Shown in pieces: positions 33,360 to 43,774 of a stretch of DNA of 49,281 nt (its first letter is position 1; each line of letters starts with the position of its first letter). The stretch is from NCBI GenBank assembly GCA_022497145.1, contig MU386008.1:1-49281 (forward strand). Reading direction: 5' to 3'. Below the pieces are notes generated by a model, which saw nothing but the letters and a program-made list of their open reading frames with translations, was not told the origin of the DNA and searched no databases. Origin of the DNA: Rostrohypoxylon terebratum. Lineage: Eukaryota > Ascomycota > Sordariomycetes > Xylariales > Hypoxylaceae. The translations under genes and the position numbers were made by a program.

Positions 33360-34671
33360 ATGTCCGTAATTCTTTGTACCGGTAGGCCCAACCACGACCC
33401 AAGCTTCCATTCCATTCGTCGGTTCTGAGCTCACTTTTATATAGCTGGGTACGATCACACCATTAGGTATGCGACGAATATGAAACCGACTGGCTTTAAA
33501 GCCACGATTGGTTCACCAGCTAATACGTTGCGTTGGAAACCATAAAGGTTTTGGGAGGCGCTTTCAGGAATCTGTTCGCGTACGATCCAACACCCAGATT
33601 CCCAGGTCAACCGATTGTGCATCTCGCCCGACAAACGATACCTAGCCGCTGCCGGCCATCATACGGTGAAGCTCTACGATATCAAATCTACGAACCCGAA
33701 CCCGCTTCTCACGTTCGAGGGCCATACCGGCAATGTCACAGGTGTAGCTTTCCACTGCGAGGGGAAATGGATGGTCACGAGTTCTGAAGATGGAACGGTT
33801 AAGATCTGGGAAACGCGCTCGGGCACCATTCAGCGAAGCTATAACCACGGTTCTGCCGTAAACGATGTTGTCATCCATCCCAACCAGGGCGAGATCATAA
33901 GCTGCGATCGTAGCGGCAGTGTGAGGGTCTGGGATCTTGCCGAGAACAATTGTTCCCACCAACTCATTCCTGAAGAGGACGTATCCGTCTCGAGCGTGAC
34001 TGTCGCAAGCGACGGGTCGTTATTGTGCGCTGCCAATAATGCGGTAATTATATAAATTTCACCATATTCGCATCCAATATATACTCTACTACATATACTA
34101 ATGCTACTTTCAAATACAGGGCAACGTCTTCGTCTGGCGACTGATCCAAGACTACGAACACACCAACCTCCTCCCCGTAACCCACTTCTCCGCGCACAAA
34201 GAATACATCACGCGCATTCTGCTCTCCCCCGACGTCAAGAAGCTCGCCACCTGCTCCGCCGACCACACGGCTAAGATCTGGGAAGTCACCGCGTCGCCTC
34301 CCTCCTCCGACGAGTCCTCGTTGACATCTCTCACTAACATGCCCATCCCCACCAACAACATCGCGTCCGGGCCCCTCAACGGGATAAACGGACAGCTAAA
34401 CGGTGACGCAAGTAATCCGATAATCGGGGGCATGGGTGGTCCGGGTGCTGGAGAGGCGAAGCCTTATCCCCTCGAGGCGACGCTGACGGGCCACCAGCGC
34501 TGGGTTTGGGATTGCGCGTTCAGTGCCGACTCGGCTTACCTGGTGACGGCGTGCTCCGATCATTATGCGCGATTGTGGGAGCTGCACAGCCAGCAAGTCA
34601 TTCGGCAGTACAACGGCCATCACCGTGGTGCGGTCTGTGTCGCGTTGAACGATTATTCCGAGGCGCGGTAA
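33360..34671 (+). CDS. lst8: Lst8 / Wat1 / Pop3-type WD40 protein, TOR complex subunit
   Basis: Four exons: 33360-33381, 33445-33466, 33548-34043 and 34120-34671, giving 363 residues. The first two exons are only 22 nt each; together they encode the MSVILCT and YDHTI start typical of Lst8, which continues in exon 3 with RFWEALSGICSRTIQHPDSQVN. Lst8 is a seven-bladed beta-propeller bound to the TOR kinase in TORC1 and TORC2. Visible blades include LYDIKS, EGHTGNVTGVAFH…VKIWETRSG, VRVWDLAENNC, VFVWRLIQDYEHTNLLPV, HKEYITRILLSPDVKKLATCSADHTAKIWEV and GHQRWVWDCAFS…ARLWEL. Between blades 6 and 7 lies a Gly/Asn/Pro-rich insert of about 60 residues; short inserts there are common in filamentous fungi. 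Intron donors are GTAGGC, GTATGC and GTAATT, acceptors ATAG, AAAG and ACAG. It marks the return to core genes after the accessory stretch. Confidence 0.93.
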
Positions 34672-35263
34672 TTAGCGCTTTAGCCGTCATCGACGCTTAC
34701 TACCTGCTATCTACCTAGGTATACCGCCTGTAGGGATATGTTGGTCTGTAGGTGAGAATGTGGAGGGAGAGAAAGTCGAAACCGGCTTATCCTAAGAATT
34801 AGCTGCCTACGCTATATGCTATGATATGAACTTTTTATATAGGGATTAATTAGGTTTGGGGAGTTGGAGGAGTCTTAGCCTCTTCATTTAATGGAGTTTT
34901 ATTGCCTTTACCAAATTGGCGCGTTTTATCAAATATCTTACTAAGCCCGTAGATGAAGGATTCTAAGAAAATGTTTCATTTTGGTGACTAGAACTGTATT
35001 TTGCAGAATGTGATTTTTATACATCTATACAGTGATTAATCCTACCAGTGTAAGTATAGATCTGGCAAAAGAAGCTGGATGATGCCCAGTGCCCAATATC
35101 TATAAAGAAGACCGATCCTTACCTAGCTCCTTACTCTGGACCTATACTCCGTACGCCTTGCGCTAATGCCCTTAACGTTTTTAACAGGAACTTCCTTGCC
35201 TATTCCAAGTTCCAACCCCCCTACGAAGGTGTCTACCTAGATAGGTACATAAAGCAGTTGTTC
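34672..35263. other. Convergent spacer
   Basis: 592 bp of 3' flank for Lst8 (plus) and the Scy1-like gene (minus), with CTACCTAGGTA (34710) and CTACCTAGATAGGTA (35232) motifs. No gene seen. Confidence 0.55.
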
Positions 35264-37633
35264 TTACCACCCATCGCCCCAACCATCATCATCATCCGTC
35301 TCTTTAGGCTTCGTATCGATCTTCTTCGGCACCACCGTCTTCGACACCGACCTCGAAGGCAACGGCTTCTTCGCCGCACTTGTCGCGGCGCCCTTCCCAT
35401 TCGCCTTCGCTAGGCCCTTGGGTAGGGGCTTGCTCTTACTGCCGAGCCCGCTCTTCTTCTGCGACTGCGCCGCTAGCCATCCCGCAAAATCGGGTTCGGC
35501 GCCGTCGTCGAAGGGTTGACTCGTAGTAGCGGTCGTTGTCGTCTCCTTTTTGCCGGCTTGCTTGGCGGGCTCGCTAGGCGCGTCGAAGAAGGCGTTCCCG
35601 TCGTCGTCCATATCCCCCATTTCGCCCCACGCGTCCCCTCCGTCGTCGCCACCTTCGTCCACAGGCGTTGGGTCTTTGAAATACGTCTCGGCGGCGGGTG
35701 AGGAGGAGGGGGACTTGGCGACTATTCGTTTGGATTCGCTGGTGGAGCGGGCAAAGCCGTTTTGGCTTGAAGGCGCGGGGGAGTCGGATCGCGTGATGGG
35801 GGCGCGGGGTACTGAGTGGGAATTGTTGGGTGCCTCGGGAGCCGCATTTTGCATCTCACCCGAGGCAGCGGAGAGCTTGTTTGTGAAGGATGAGATGGCC
35901 CACCCGGCCCATGATGAGGCCTCGCTGGGATGTGGGGTGCTCATGCGTGGTCCGGCGCCTTCTGTTGTTTGAGGCGGCGGCTGTACCGTATCCGGCATGG
36001 CAGCGGCGGCTTTGCGGATGCGCTGCAGGTAAATTTCAATAGCCTTGTTGGCTTGGTCTCGGACAAGTTTCTCCTTGTCGATTAGTGACGGGGAGATAGC
36101 TGGTAGGATCTTCGTCGCGCAGTCTTCCTCGGTGAAATACTCGCCAGTCGCTGCTAACGCCATGAGCGCCGCATTTCGCGCGTGCACAAAGGGATCCCGG
36201 AGTGATCGGGTAAATGCGGCTATTAGAACCTTGGTTCTCGATGAGGCTCCAAGATTCTTGGCGATCTTTCCTAGGCAGATCGTAGTATTTGTTCGGATGC
36301 CGGGTTGTTCGTCGTTTGCGGTCTTGGCTAGATGTTTCAATAACTCGCCGTTGATTGTTCGGTCAGATAACTTGTTGATAATTACGAGGACCGACTTCAG
36401 TGTTTGTTCTCGTACTACAGGCGCAAGATCCGTGAAGCCGGAGACTATGTTGGGAAATATCTTGTCATTGACAACCTTTTGCGAAAGTCTGTCGATCATT
36501 AATGGTAGGTTATCCAAGAGACATACTCGTATAGCTCTGTCGGGGTTTCCGAATAGTCTAATAACAACAGGTTGAACTCGAGCCTCGAAATCTTCGTTTG
36601 ATAACTTGGTAGAGATCTTCATAACGACGCCGAATGCTTTTGGTCCGCCCCCTCCAAATTCTACTGATTTCAATAACTCAGGTAATACTTTCATCTTGAA
36701 GAAGTCTTCGGGGAAATCATCCGTTAGCTGGTCGAGGTCTTCCAAAAACTCCTCCTTCTCGCTTTCGGACTTGACTCCTAAGTTGTCGATACCCTCAGTT
36801 AACTTGATTAGAGGCGAGTCGAAGAAACTGCCCGACCGGCGACCCTGTTCTAAAAATGCGCCGACGGTAATCCTCGCTTTCGGGTTCGCATTCACGAGTC
36901 TCTTGTAGCCCGCGTGCATGCTTGGCGGAATTCCCTTCGTTTGCCCAGCTTGATCTCCGCCCAGAAAATCTCCGTTGAAAACCTCGAATATGGTGGTGCC
37001 GAAATTGTAAGCATCCACAGCCGAGTGCGGGCTTTTCTTGATCGCGTCCCAACCCGATCGCGCAAGCTCGGGAGGTGTGTACCTTGCCGAGTCTGGCACC
37101 AAGCTTCCGTACGAATATATTACGGCCTCGTCGTCCTTGATATTACTTAGTACCTCGAATCCGCCTAGCTTCCATTCCCCACTCTCAGATGTGTATATCG
37201 ATGCGACGCGCAAACTGCCGTGAATAGACGAGCCCTCGGCGTTAATGAACTTGATTGTGCTCGCAATACTGTACAACCCCCACTTGATTGTCTCTGGACT
37301 TAAGCTCTTTCTCTTGACATGCCACCTCAGAGGAACTACCCTCTCTGTCGCGATGTATATGTAGGCATCTGTCTCAACGGTATCTAACACTCTGATAACG
37401 CCCGGATGTCTCATCGTGCGCAATTTCTTGAGCGCATTTTTCGCGAGAGGAAGTCGTGCCTTGTTCGCGGTTACATCGAAGGAGAAGATGCTGCAGTTTG
37501 ACCCGTCGGCTCGTCGGGTGCCATTGTACAAGGTCCAGATCGATGCGTCGATGTCGACCTTGTCGCCGAAGGTATAGGGGAAGGGAGGACCTTGGGCGAT
37601 GGCTGATGCCACCGCCGACTTGAGAAAATCCAT
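35264..37633 (-). CDS. Scy1-like pseudokinase (SCYL1/Cex1 family)
   Basis: A single-exon gene of 789 residues. Scy1-like proteins are inactive protein kinases that act in Golgi-ER (COPI) traffic and, as yeast Cex1, in tRNA export. The N-terminal kinase-like domain (about 15-280) keeps the fold (LKKLRTMRHPGVIRVLDTVE, YIATERVVPL, PPELARSGWDAIKK, DAYNFGTTIFEVFNG). It lacks catalytic residues: the HRD loop reads SSIHGSLRVASI and the DFG position reads LGGFEVL. HEAT repeats follow (about 320-560), for example VLPELLKSVEFGGGGPKAF and RDPFVHARNAALMALAAT. The tail is low-complexity and ends in DDDDGWGDGW, the acidic/tryptophan terminus that in this family binds COPI coatomer. The start MDFLKSAVASAIAQGPPFPYT is typical. 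Not clearly linked to its neighbours. Confidence 0.93.
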   Translation of the reverse strand: MDFLKSAVASAIAQGPPFPYTFGDKVDIDASIWTLYNGTRRADGSNCSIFSFDVTANKARLPLAKNALKKLRTMRHPGVIRVLDTVETDAYIYIATERVVPLRWHVKRKSLSPETIKWGLYSIASTIKFINAEGSSIHGSLRVASIYTSESGEWKLGGFEVLSNIKDDEAVIYSYGSLVPDSARYTPPELARSGWDAIKKSPHSAVDAYNFGTTIFEVFNGDFLGGDQAGQTKGIPPSMHAGYKRLVNANPKARITVGAFLEQGRRSGSFFDSPLIKLTEGIDNLGVKSESEKEEFLEDLDQLTDDFPEDFFKMKVLPELLKSVEFGGGGPKAFGVVMKISTKLSNEDFEARVQPVVIRLFGNPDRAIRVCLLDNLPLMIDRLSQKVVNDKIFPNIVSGFTDLAPVVREQTLKSVLVIINKLSDRTINGELLKHLAKTANDEQPGIRTNTTICLGKIAKNLGASSRTKVLIAAFTRSLRDPFVHARNAALMALAATGEYFTEEDCATKILPAISPSLIDKEKLVRDQANKAIEIYLQRIRKAAAAMPDTVQPPPQTTEGAGPRMSTPHPSEASSWAGWAISSFTNKLSAASGEMQNAAPEAPNNSHSVPRAPITRSDSPAPSSQNGFARSTSESKRIVAKSPSSSPAAETYFKDPTPVDEGGDDGGDAWGEMGDMDDDGNAFFDAPSEPAKQAGKKETTTTATTSQPFDDGAEPDFAGWLAAQSQKKSGLGSKSKPLPKGLAKANGKGAATSAAKKPLPSRSVSKTVVPKKIDTKPKETDDDDGWGDGW

Positions 37634-38225
37634 ACCTGGCAGTACTATTGTTCTATCTCATGCGATCGGAACGAACACAAGAACAAGTGTGTAAAGTAAA
37701 GTCAGCTGTGGGAATGTATGTCAAATGACAGATTATAGGGATTGGTGTAGCTGTAGTTTGGTTTTGTAATACTTCGTACTAGTAGATAAATTGGAGAAGT
37801 GTCCCCTATTGATTCTACATAGTACGAAGTATTGATCGCTTCTGACGGCGTAGAAGGTGGGGGCTATGGTCCACAATAATCCACGTTACACTAGTTGTAG
37901 TTACGCCGAGTGTGTGCGAGTATAGGTAGTAACGCCGCGTCCCTTTTTTTTTGGATGGGCAGACGGGATGAAGTTCAAACGGTTAAATGGATATCATACA
38001 ATACAAGGATACCCCACAACTTGAACTGGTGTATTGCGAAATCCAAAATCTAAATCTAAATCCAATTCAACATTCACCACAATTCACTTTTTTACAATAA
38101 TTACAACAATTACAACAACTTTCCAATTGAGCCTTGATTGACGATATTATTATTATATTATCTTTGCATGTGCAGATCTAGGCTATTGTGTCCATTGAGT
38201 ATTGTTCCTACATATCTAGTTGCCA
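37634..38225. other. Intergenic region
   Basis: Promoter of the Scy1-like gene and 3' flank of the FAD oxidase. It includes poly-T and ACAATT-rich stretches. A repeated GTACGAAGTATT-type inverted pair occurs near 37772-37782 and 37820-37832. No gene recognised. Confidence 0.5.
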
Positions 38226-39808
38226 TTAGGCGGTTGCGGGTGGTATCTTGAATCCGCCAGTCCTCGTCTTCCAAAACCCGTCAGGGTCGACATTAGCTTG
38301 GACTGTTTGCGCCAATTGAAGCCTCTCAGGCCTTAACCTGCCGAAGTAATCTTGGGGATAGAATCCATCATTCATGAACAGAGGCAGGAAGACGTCCGAG
38401 GGGAGCGCGCCGCTGGCTTGGTGCGTCTTAACAATATCTCCGATTCCGTCATAGGTAGCCCTCATAGTCGAATCAATCTGGTCGTAATCCGACTTGAAAA
38501 GGAAGCTATAATCCAACTCCACGATTATACGATTGACGTTATCATCAAGATCTAACATGTCTCCTCCTTTAGACTTTGCCAGCGTGGGGATTTGCTTTGG
38601 CAAAGGTTGGAACGCCATGCTAGCGATGAGTCCTGGCACAAACTTAGCTGTGTCGCTAACATTGACCCAGTGATCCAAGATAGAGCCCATGATTTCGGGT
38701 CCGTCCTCCGCGCTAGGTAGCGGTATCGTTTCGGTCCCGATAGTGTAAACGCTTCCCTTCACCACAGCCCAGTTGTTGCCGCTGAGCAAAGCAGAGTATC
38801 TCTGCGTCTTGCAGCTGTTAATAGTGGGACCGATGGCGAGGAATTCGTCAAATACTCCTTGTGGTGGTTCGGGACCGTTGTAGTATAGGAATAGGATCCA
38901 GATATCGAGAAGGCTAGCTAAAGTTCGCTCCACCGTCACGATGATGCCTGCCTTGTTATCTGGATAGTTCTCGGTGAAGTTTCGGACCGCGCTCAGAATA
39001 GCAGCATTATTTTCGGCTGTCGCGGTAAACTCAAGGTTACCACCCCAGACATCACCTTGCGGATATGCCTTAAGGAGATATGATGTGACGATACCGAAGT
39101 TGTTACCGCCTCCTTTCAGAGCCATCAGAATCTCTGGATGACTGGTCTCGCTCACAGTAACGATCGATGAGTTCGCTAACACAACTGTGGCCTCGAGGAG
39201 GGAGTTAGCAGCCCAGCCATACTCGGTGCTCATGAAACTCAAACCACCTATGAGAGATGCTGTTAGGAACTAGCGATAGGGGGATTCTCAACGCGCTCTA
39301 GAGTCTTACCTCCTAACAGATAGCCACCCACGCCAACGTTTCCAATTCGCCCACCAACGACGGTGTAGTTGGTAGCATCAAGTTGCTCTCCTACCTCATC
39401 CCATCTATTACCAGGACCGACCCTTACTGTCTCGGAGTCGGGGTCGAAGATGATTTCGTTGAGTTTCTTAGTTGAGATAAGCGGACCTCCGGAAACACTA
39501 GCGAAGTAGTTGTTTGGGTTATGGCCACCCGACTTAACCGCAAAGGTCTCGTTATTGCCGCGTAGGATAGACACAATCGCAGCGACTTCTTCGTCTGTTT
39601 CCGGCTCGAGAATGCATGTCGGTTTGAGATCACCGGAATACGTGGACCAGTATTGGGTTTGCTCGTTGTTGTAGTCCAGGGTTAGCGGCTTTAACACGGT
39701 GATGTTAGTGCGTTCTTCGACCGTGTCGCAGGTGCTCTGCGCCGTAACGGAAACCGCAAAGGCAGCAGCAGCGCATAAAACGGCCTTGCTAAAGGCTGAC
39801 GGAGCCAT
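38226..39808 (-). CDS. Secreted FAD-linked oxidoreductase, berberine-bridge-enzyme type
   Basis: Exons 39808-39310 and 39247-38226, 62-bp intron (GTAAGA…ATAG), 506 residues. A signal peptide (residues 1-23, AVLCAAAAFAVSVTA) indicates secretion. The PCMH FAD-binding domain contains VKSGGHNPN, with His96 in position for a covalent FAD bond, and VGVGGYLLGGGLSFMSTEYGW, which is rebuilt across the intron. The cysteine that forms the second covalent bond in bicovalent family members is Ile155 (GGRIGNVGVGG), so a mono-covalent flavin is expected. The C-terminal BBE motif (YFGRLRPERLQLAQTVQANVDPDGFWKTRTGG) ends the protein. These enzymes oxidise sugars or secondary metabolites using O2; the substrate is not predictable here. 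No biosynthetic backbone gene is near, so a stand-alone extracellular oxidase is likelier than a cluster member. Confidence 0.9.
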
Positions 39809-40512
39809 TTTGAGCAGGAAGGCCTTAAAAGACGTTACTCGAAACTACTAGGCTTCGGTAAAGGTGCCGACAAACGAGTGGTGTCAACTAGAGGCCCCGC
39901 GGAATGAGGCTCGATCCCCCAACACAGGAGCACACATGTCCTTATCTACTACATACTATGTAGGCGCTCCTGTCTGCATTGTGCCTGCGGGGATTTCACA
40001 AGTGGAAGCCACGAACCGAGGCGCTTGGACAAGGTCTAGGGGTAAGAGAAGCGAAATTCGATCTTGTGATAGTGCTATATTACAAGCTGCCCATACCTGC
40101 AGGCTTACGGGCGGCTTAGCTCCTCACATATTACAGTTGCATAGGAGAGATCCCGAATACGATAACCACAACGTCGCATCCAGTCTGGATAGTTAGAAGA
40201 ATAGGGGCGTCATTGGCCTATTACGTCAAAGCACCTGAGTGCATACGGGTGTGTGGAGCGCGAGCTGTCAAGTACTAGGTAAACATCAGATTCGGAGCGA
40301 GCCGTGCAATCCCGGGATTGGTGGATCTAAGCTTTACTCGGAGTTGTCGGAGCCAACAAGGAAAAACGAAGTGCATGCTAAACTCATGCTAAACTCCGCT
40401 GGAGTAGCCAGGGATATCTGGGACTCGCTTACTAACTAACCCACGATCAACCCGGGGATATTCACTGTTCTGGAAGCCAGCTCGTTAGCTCCGTGATGCG
40501 CGATCCCGAAAC

Positions 40513-40547
40513 TACCAGGGCCACCAGGGCCACCAGGACCACCAAAA
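40513..40547. repeat. Short imperfect tandem repeat, 9-bp unit
   Basis: The unit CCAGGGCCA is repeated about 3-4 times with single-base changes. Collagen-like coding is possible in principle, but no ORF supports it. Confidence 0.6.
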
Positions 40548-41135
40548 CCGCATTCGTACTTACTATGTAGAATCCTTCCATTTACCTTGTCTGCTTGTCC
40601 GCATCCGTCAGCCATTCCCTAGCGCCCCGCAAGTAATAGTGCATCCCTCACACATGTTCACCATGCGCAGAATGCGAAAAGAAATTCTCTTGCCAATCCC
40701 TTCACATGCCCATCTCGCATCTGCTGTGCAATGACGCGAAGATACCTATAACGCGACATAACTTACATCCAACTACCGTTTTTGGGAAAGGGGGGAGGAG
40801 GTAAAGTTGATAGGCGAGGCGACTAGAAATCGTCACTATGACCAATCGGCACAATGTTCCGGAATCTTGGAATATAGTTCCATATGAACGACCAATCTTG
40901 GAAAATCCACTCAAACTGGGTCACTAAGGCGTTATGCAGAGTGCGCGATATGATACAGAAATCTCGTTGACCCGGCGGGCAGTCTGGAGGCTCTTGAGAA
41001 AATGTTGAGTCGTCCACTTCCCGAGACTAACATACTATGTATGGAAACGACGGCATACGACCTCTATCTTCAACTTTCTTCAACATCTGAAATCTGATAC
41101 ATCAAAATCTGACACATCATATTATCTATCAAATA

Positions 41136-41211
41136 ACACGCGAATAAGACACGCGAATAAGACACGCGAATAAGACACGCGAATAAGACACGCGAATAAG
41201 ACACGCGAATA
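41136..41211. repeat. Minisatellite, 13-bp unit, about 5.8 copies
   Basis: The unit ACACGCGAATAAG is repeated without mismatch from 41136 until the last copy is cut at ACACGCGAATA. Each unit contains CGCG. It lies about 280 bp beyond the homoserine kinase stop codon. Confidence 0.95.
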
Positions 41212-41492
41212 TTAAGACCAGACTAAAATCGATTAATTGTTTGCATTAGCGCATTTGTCCATCTCTATCCTATCCATCTATTTTCATGTTTAGCCACATG
41301 AGACTAGCTATCGAGCGCCCCCCTCACCCGCTGCCGATCTTTTGGCTAAAATAAGCTTAATTTAGTTCCTATTGCCATAGTTCTCAAGTCGATTTTCATT
41401 TCTTTGCACTTGATAGCTCTACGGGAATTCTGATGTAAAACCATGTGGATAGCCGTCTAGCTTACGAATCCCTTCCGTCGACTCCATGTTGA

Positions 41493-42778
41493 TCACCGCA
41501 CAACCTTGGTGCCCTCTGCGGGCTCCAGGATAAGCCATTGGCAATCGATATTTTCCTTCCTGAATCGACTGATGATTCTCTCGGCGATCTCTTCGAAATG
41601 GCTCGTGGCTAGCGCCAAGATGGTAGGTCCGGCTCCCGAGAGACAGACGCCTAATAGTCCCTCTTGCGAGCTTGGTGACATAGACTCGACAATTTCGCCT
41701 AGTCCAGGGATCAAGGTCTGGCGGTACTGCTGATGCAGCTTATCTTGCATAGCGAGGTAGATGAGATCAGGATCTGGGGGAGATTGACCTAGCGCCACAG
41801 GAAGAAGCGCTATTCGTTGTAAATTGAAAGTCTAACGCAGGGTCAGCGCTAGACTACGAGGTATTGGTTACGAACAAAAAGCAATCCGCCACTTACGACA
41901 TCCTGTCGCGGGTATTCCTTTGGCAATACTTCGCGTGCCTTGGCAGTGGGAACTTGGAAATTGGGGATAATGGCCACAGCCTTGATCTCCTTGGCCCAGG
42001 GAAATTTGATGTGGTGGCCGATGCCGTGAGGCGGCTCGGGAGGTCGCTCACCCGTGTCGAGACCACCTGCTGGAGCGGGCAGCACTTCACTTAAGGGGAT
42101 CTCCACGCGGGCCATATCCTCCGGCGCCAATGGCTTGAGATACGTGCCCACGAAGCCACCGAACAAAGCCGCGCCGACATTGTCCGGGTGGCGCTCTGAA
42201 ACGAAACATCACCAGTTAGCACGCTCGAAAAAAGTCTGACATAGTATCGCAGAAACTCTATGAGGAAGGTCACGCGCATATATGCATATGTATGTCTGAG
42301 CACAGGAAGGAACGGAAGAGGGGGGGAGGAGAAGGGGAGCAAAGGGGCAAATACCGATCATGAGACAAAAATCGAAAAGTCGATCGTCATCCAAATGGTG
42401 CAGACCGCCAACCTCTTTGCCTAGCATGACGCCAGCAACAACGGCGGCACCCGAGGAGCCGAGACCACGGCCCAGCGGAATCGGGTTGATGATGTGCACG
42501 TGCGTCTCGACGGGAAATGCGCGCTGGTCATGACATCGCAGGACGTACAGAGCGACTCGGGTAATCAGGTTAGCGGCCGGGTCTAGCGGCACGTCGCCAG
42601 ACCCCTCGCCTTGTCCCTCATACGTGATGCGGCAATTCAGCGGCTCCGTAGAGGAGGTCTTAGTCCGGTCAATGGTAACGTGCAACTCGAGGTAAATCGA
42701 CAGCGCGAGCCCAATCACGTCGAAGCCCGGACCAATGTTAGCTGATGAGCTGGGGGTGCGAATCACGAAGGACTCCAT
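41493..42778 (-). CDS. thr1: Homoserine kinase (GHMP family)
   Basis: Exons 42778-42355, 42195-41897 and 41831-41493 give 353 residues. Introns are 159 bp (GTATTT…TTTCAG, branch GCTAAC) and 65 bp (GTAAGT…TTAG). The enzyme (EC 2.7.1.39) phosphorylates homoserine to O-phosphohomoserine, a step to threonine. Motifs: SFVIRTPSSSANIGPGFDVIGLAL at the N-terminus, the GHMP ATP-binding loop PLGRGLGSSGAAVVAG (101-116), RHPDNVGAALFGGFVGTYL across the first intron, and LLGVCLSGAGPTILAL near the C-terminus. Size matches yeast Thr1. The start MESFVIRTPS is chosen by family fit; an in-frame ATG five codons upstream (42793) is possible. The cytosolic location fits absence of a presequence. No exact TGACTCA Gcn4/CpcA site was seen just upstream. 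Confidence 0.95.
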
Positions 42779-43774
42779 CGTGTTGACGGACAAGGTTGCG
42801 GATTCGGTTCGTGATCCAGGGGGGGATGAAGGATGGAAGGATTAGACGGGTCGTGATATAGGCAATTAATGCGAAATACGGGTTGGGATTGGGGTCAGGG
42901 TCCGTGAAGCGAAATTGTGCAGGATCCGCACACGTGCGTTGCTTCGAAGTCGGAAATCCAGGTTTAGCCCAATTCCGAACAGTCAATTGATCGACGGCGA
43001 TAAAAGTCAAGGGCCAGCTAACTAGCTCCTAAGGCACGGAAGTCAAAGCACTGCAGTCCGGGAATATTCGTAAATTCCCCAAAGCTGACTTGCTTCACTT
43101 TTTAACGTTCGCGGGATTCTTTTTTTAGCGCTCGTCGCGATCCGGGGTTCGAAGTCGCAGTCGAAATTGTTTTGTTGCTGCTGACGGAAGCTTCGAATTG
43201 GTAGATCCATCCATGGATGGAATGGATCGATGGAAATTTTCACACTTTGTGCTAATTTCTAAAGCTGAGCCCCGATGACGGAGGTCAGGGCTGAAAATGC
43301 AGGGGACGGGTAACCACAAACTGGCGCTTTTAGGTTCGTGTGGTAGTGTGCCAGAAAGCTAGAGGGCTAGGCGGTTCCGAATACCTGAATCCGCAGTGGG
43401 TCGTACCCGTTGCGGGGTAGCTAGCTTGCCCTAACGAGACGGTGTCAAACTTTTAATTGGCTGGGGTTTTGGGGGTTTATGGACGTGATGGACGTTATGG
43501 ACGCCGGTCTCATAGGTGGTGTGTTGTTAAATGCACTGATGAGCTGACGGCGATGACAGATACAACTCGAAGTCATCTATTGACAAAATTCTTGCTCATT
43601 TCATTTTCCGTGCTTACGTCGGCATCGTCATAGGGATACATCCCGGATACCTCCCCGTCGCTTCACATGAGGTAAGCTGAAGTAAGTTTTGTACGATGTT
43701 CAATTATATGATATCTTCATGACTCCTCATTAGCTCCAACATTCAAAGGTTCAAATCCCTATCGCGCCCTTCAA
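42779..43774. other. Intergenic region upstream of homoserine kinase
   Basis: 1 kb holding the homoserine kinase promoter and the 3' flank of the ferric reductase. Minus-strand ORFs (42738-43010, 43043-43243, 43125-43319) look like chance frames. A GGACGTGATGGACGTTATGGACG near-repeat lies at 43481-43503. Confidence 0.5.

Larger units (their letters stand above)
39809..41492. other. 1.7-kb intergenic region with minisatellite
   Basis: Lies between the FAD-oxidase start (minus) and the homoserine kinase stop (minus). ORFs at 39864-40196 and 40702-41017 have no recognisable domain. It holds a 9-bp CCACCAGGG-like repeat (about 40513-40547) and a 13-bp minisatellite (41136-41211). No RNA gene identified. 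Confidence 0.5.

Noticed and set aside
41136..41211. CRISPR-like array
   Set aside because: The units are directly adjacent with no spacers, and the genome is eukaryotic; it is a minisatellite.
41336..41370. U2 snRNA 5' end (CTTTTGGCTAA)
   Set aside because: Only about 11 bases resemble U2; the following branch-site-recognition sequence GTGTAGTATCTG is absent.
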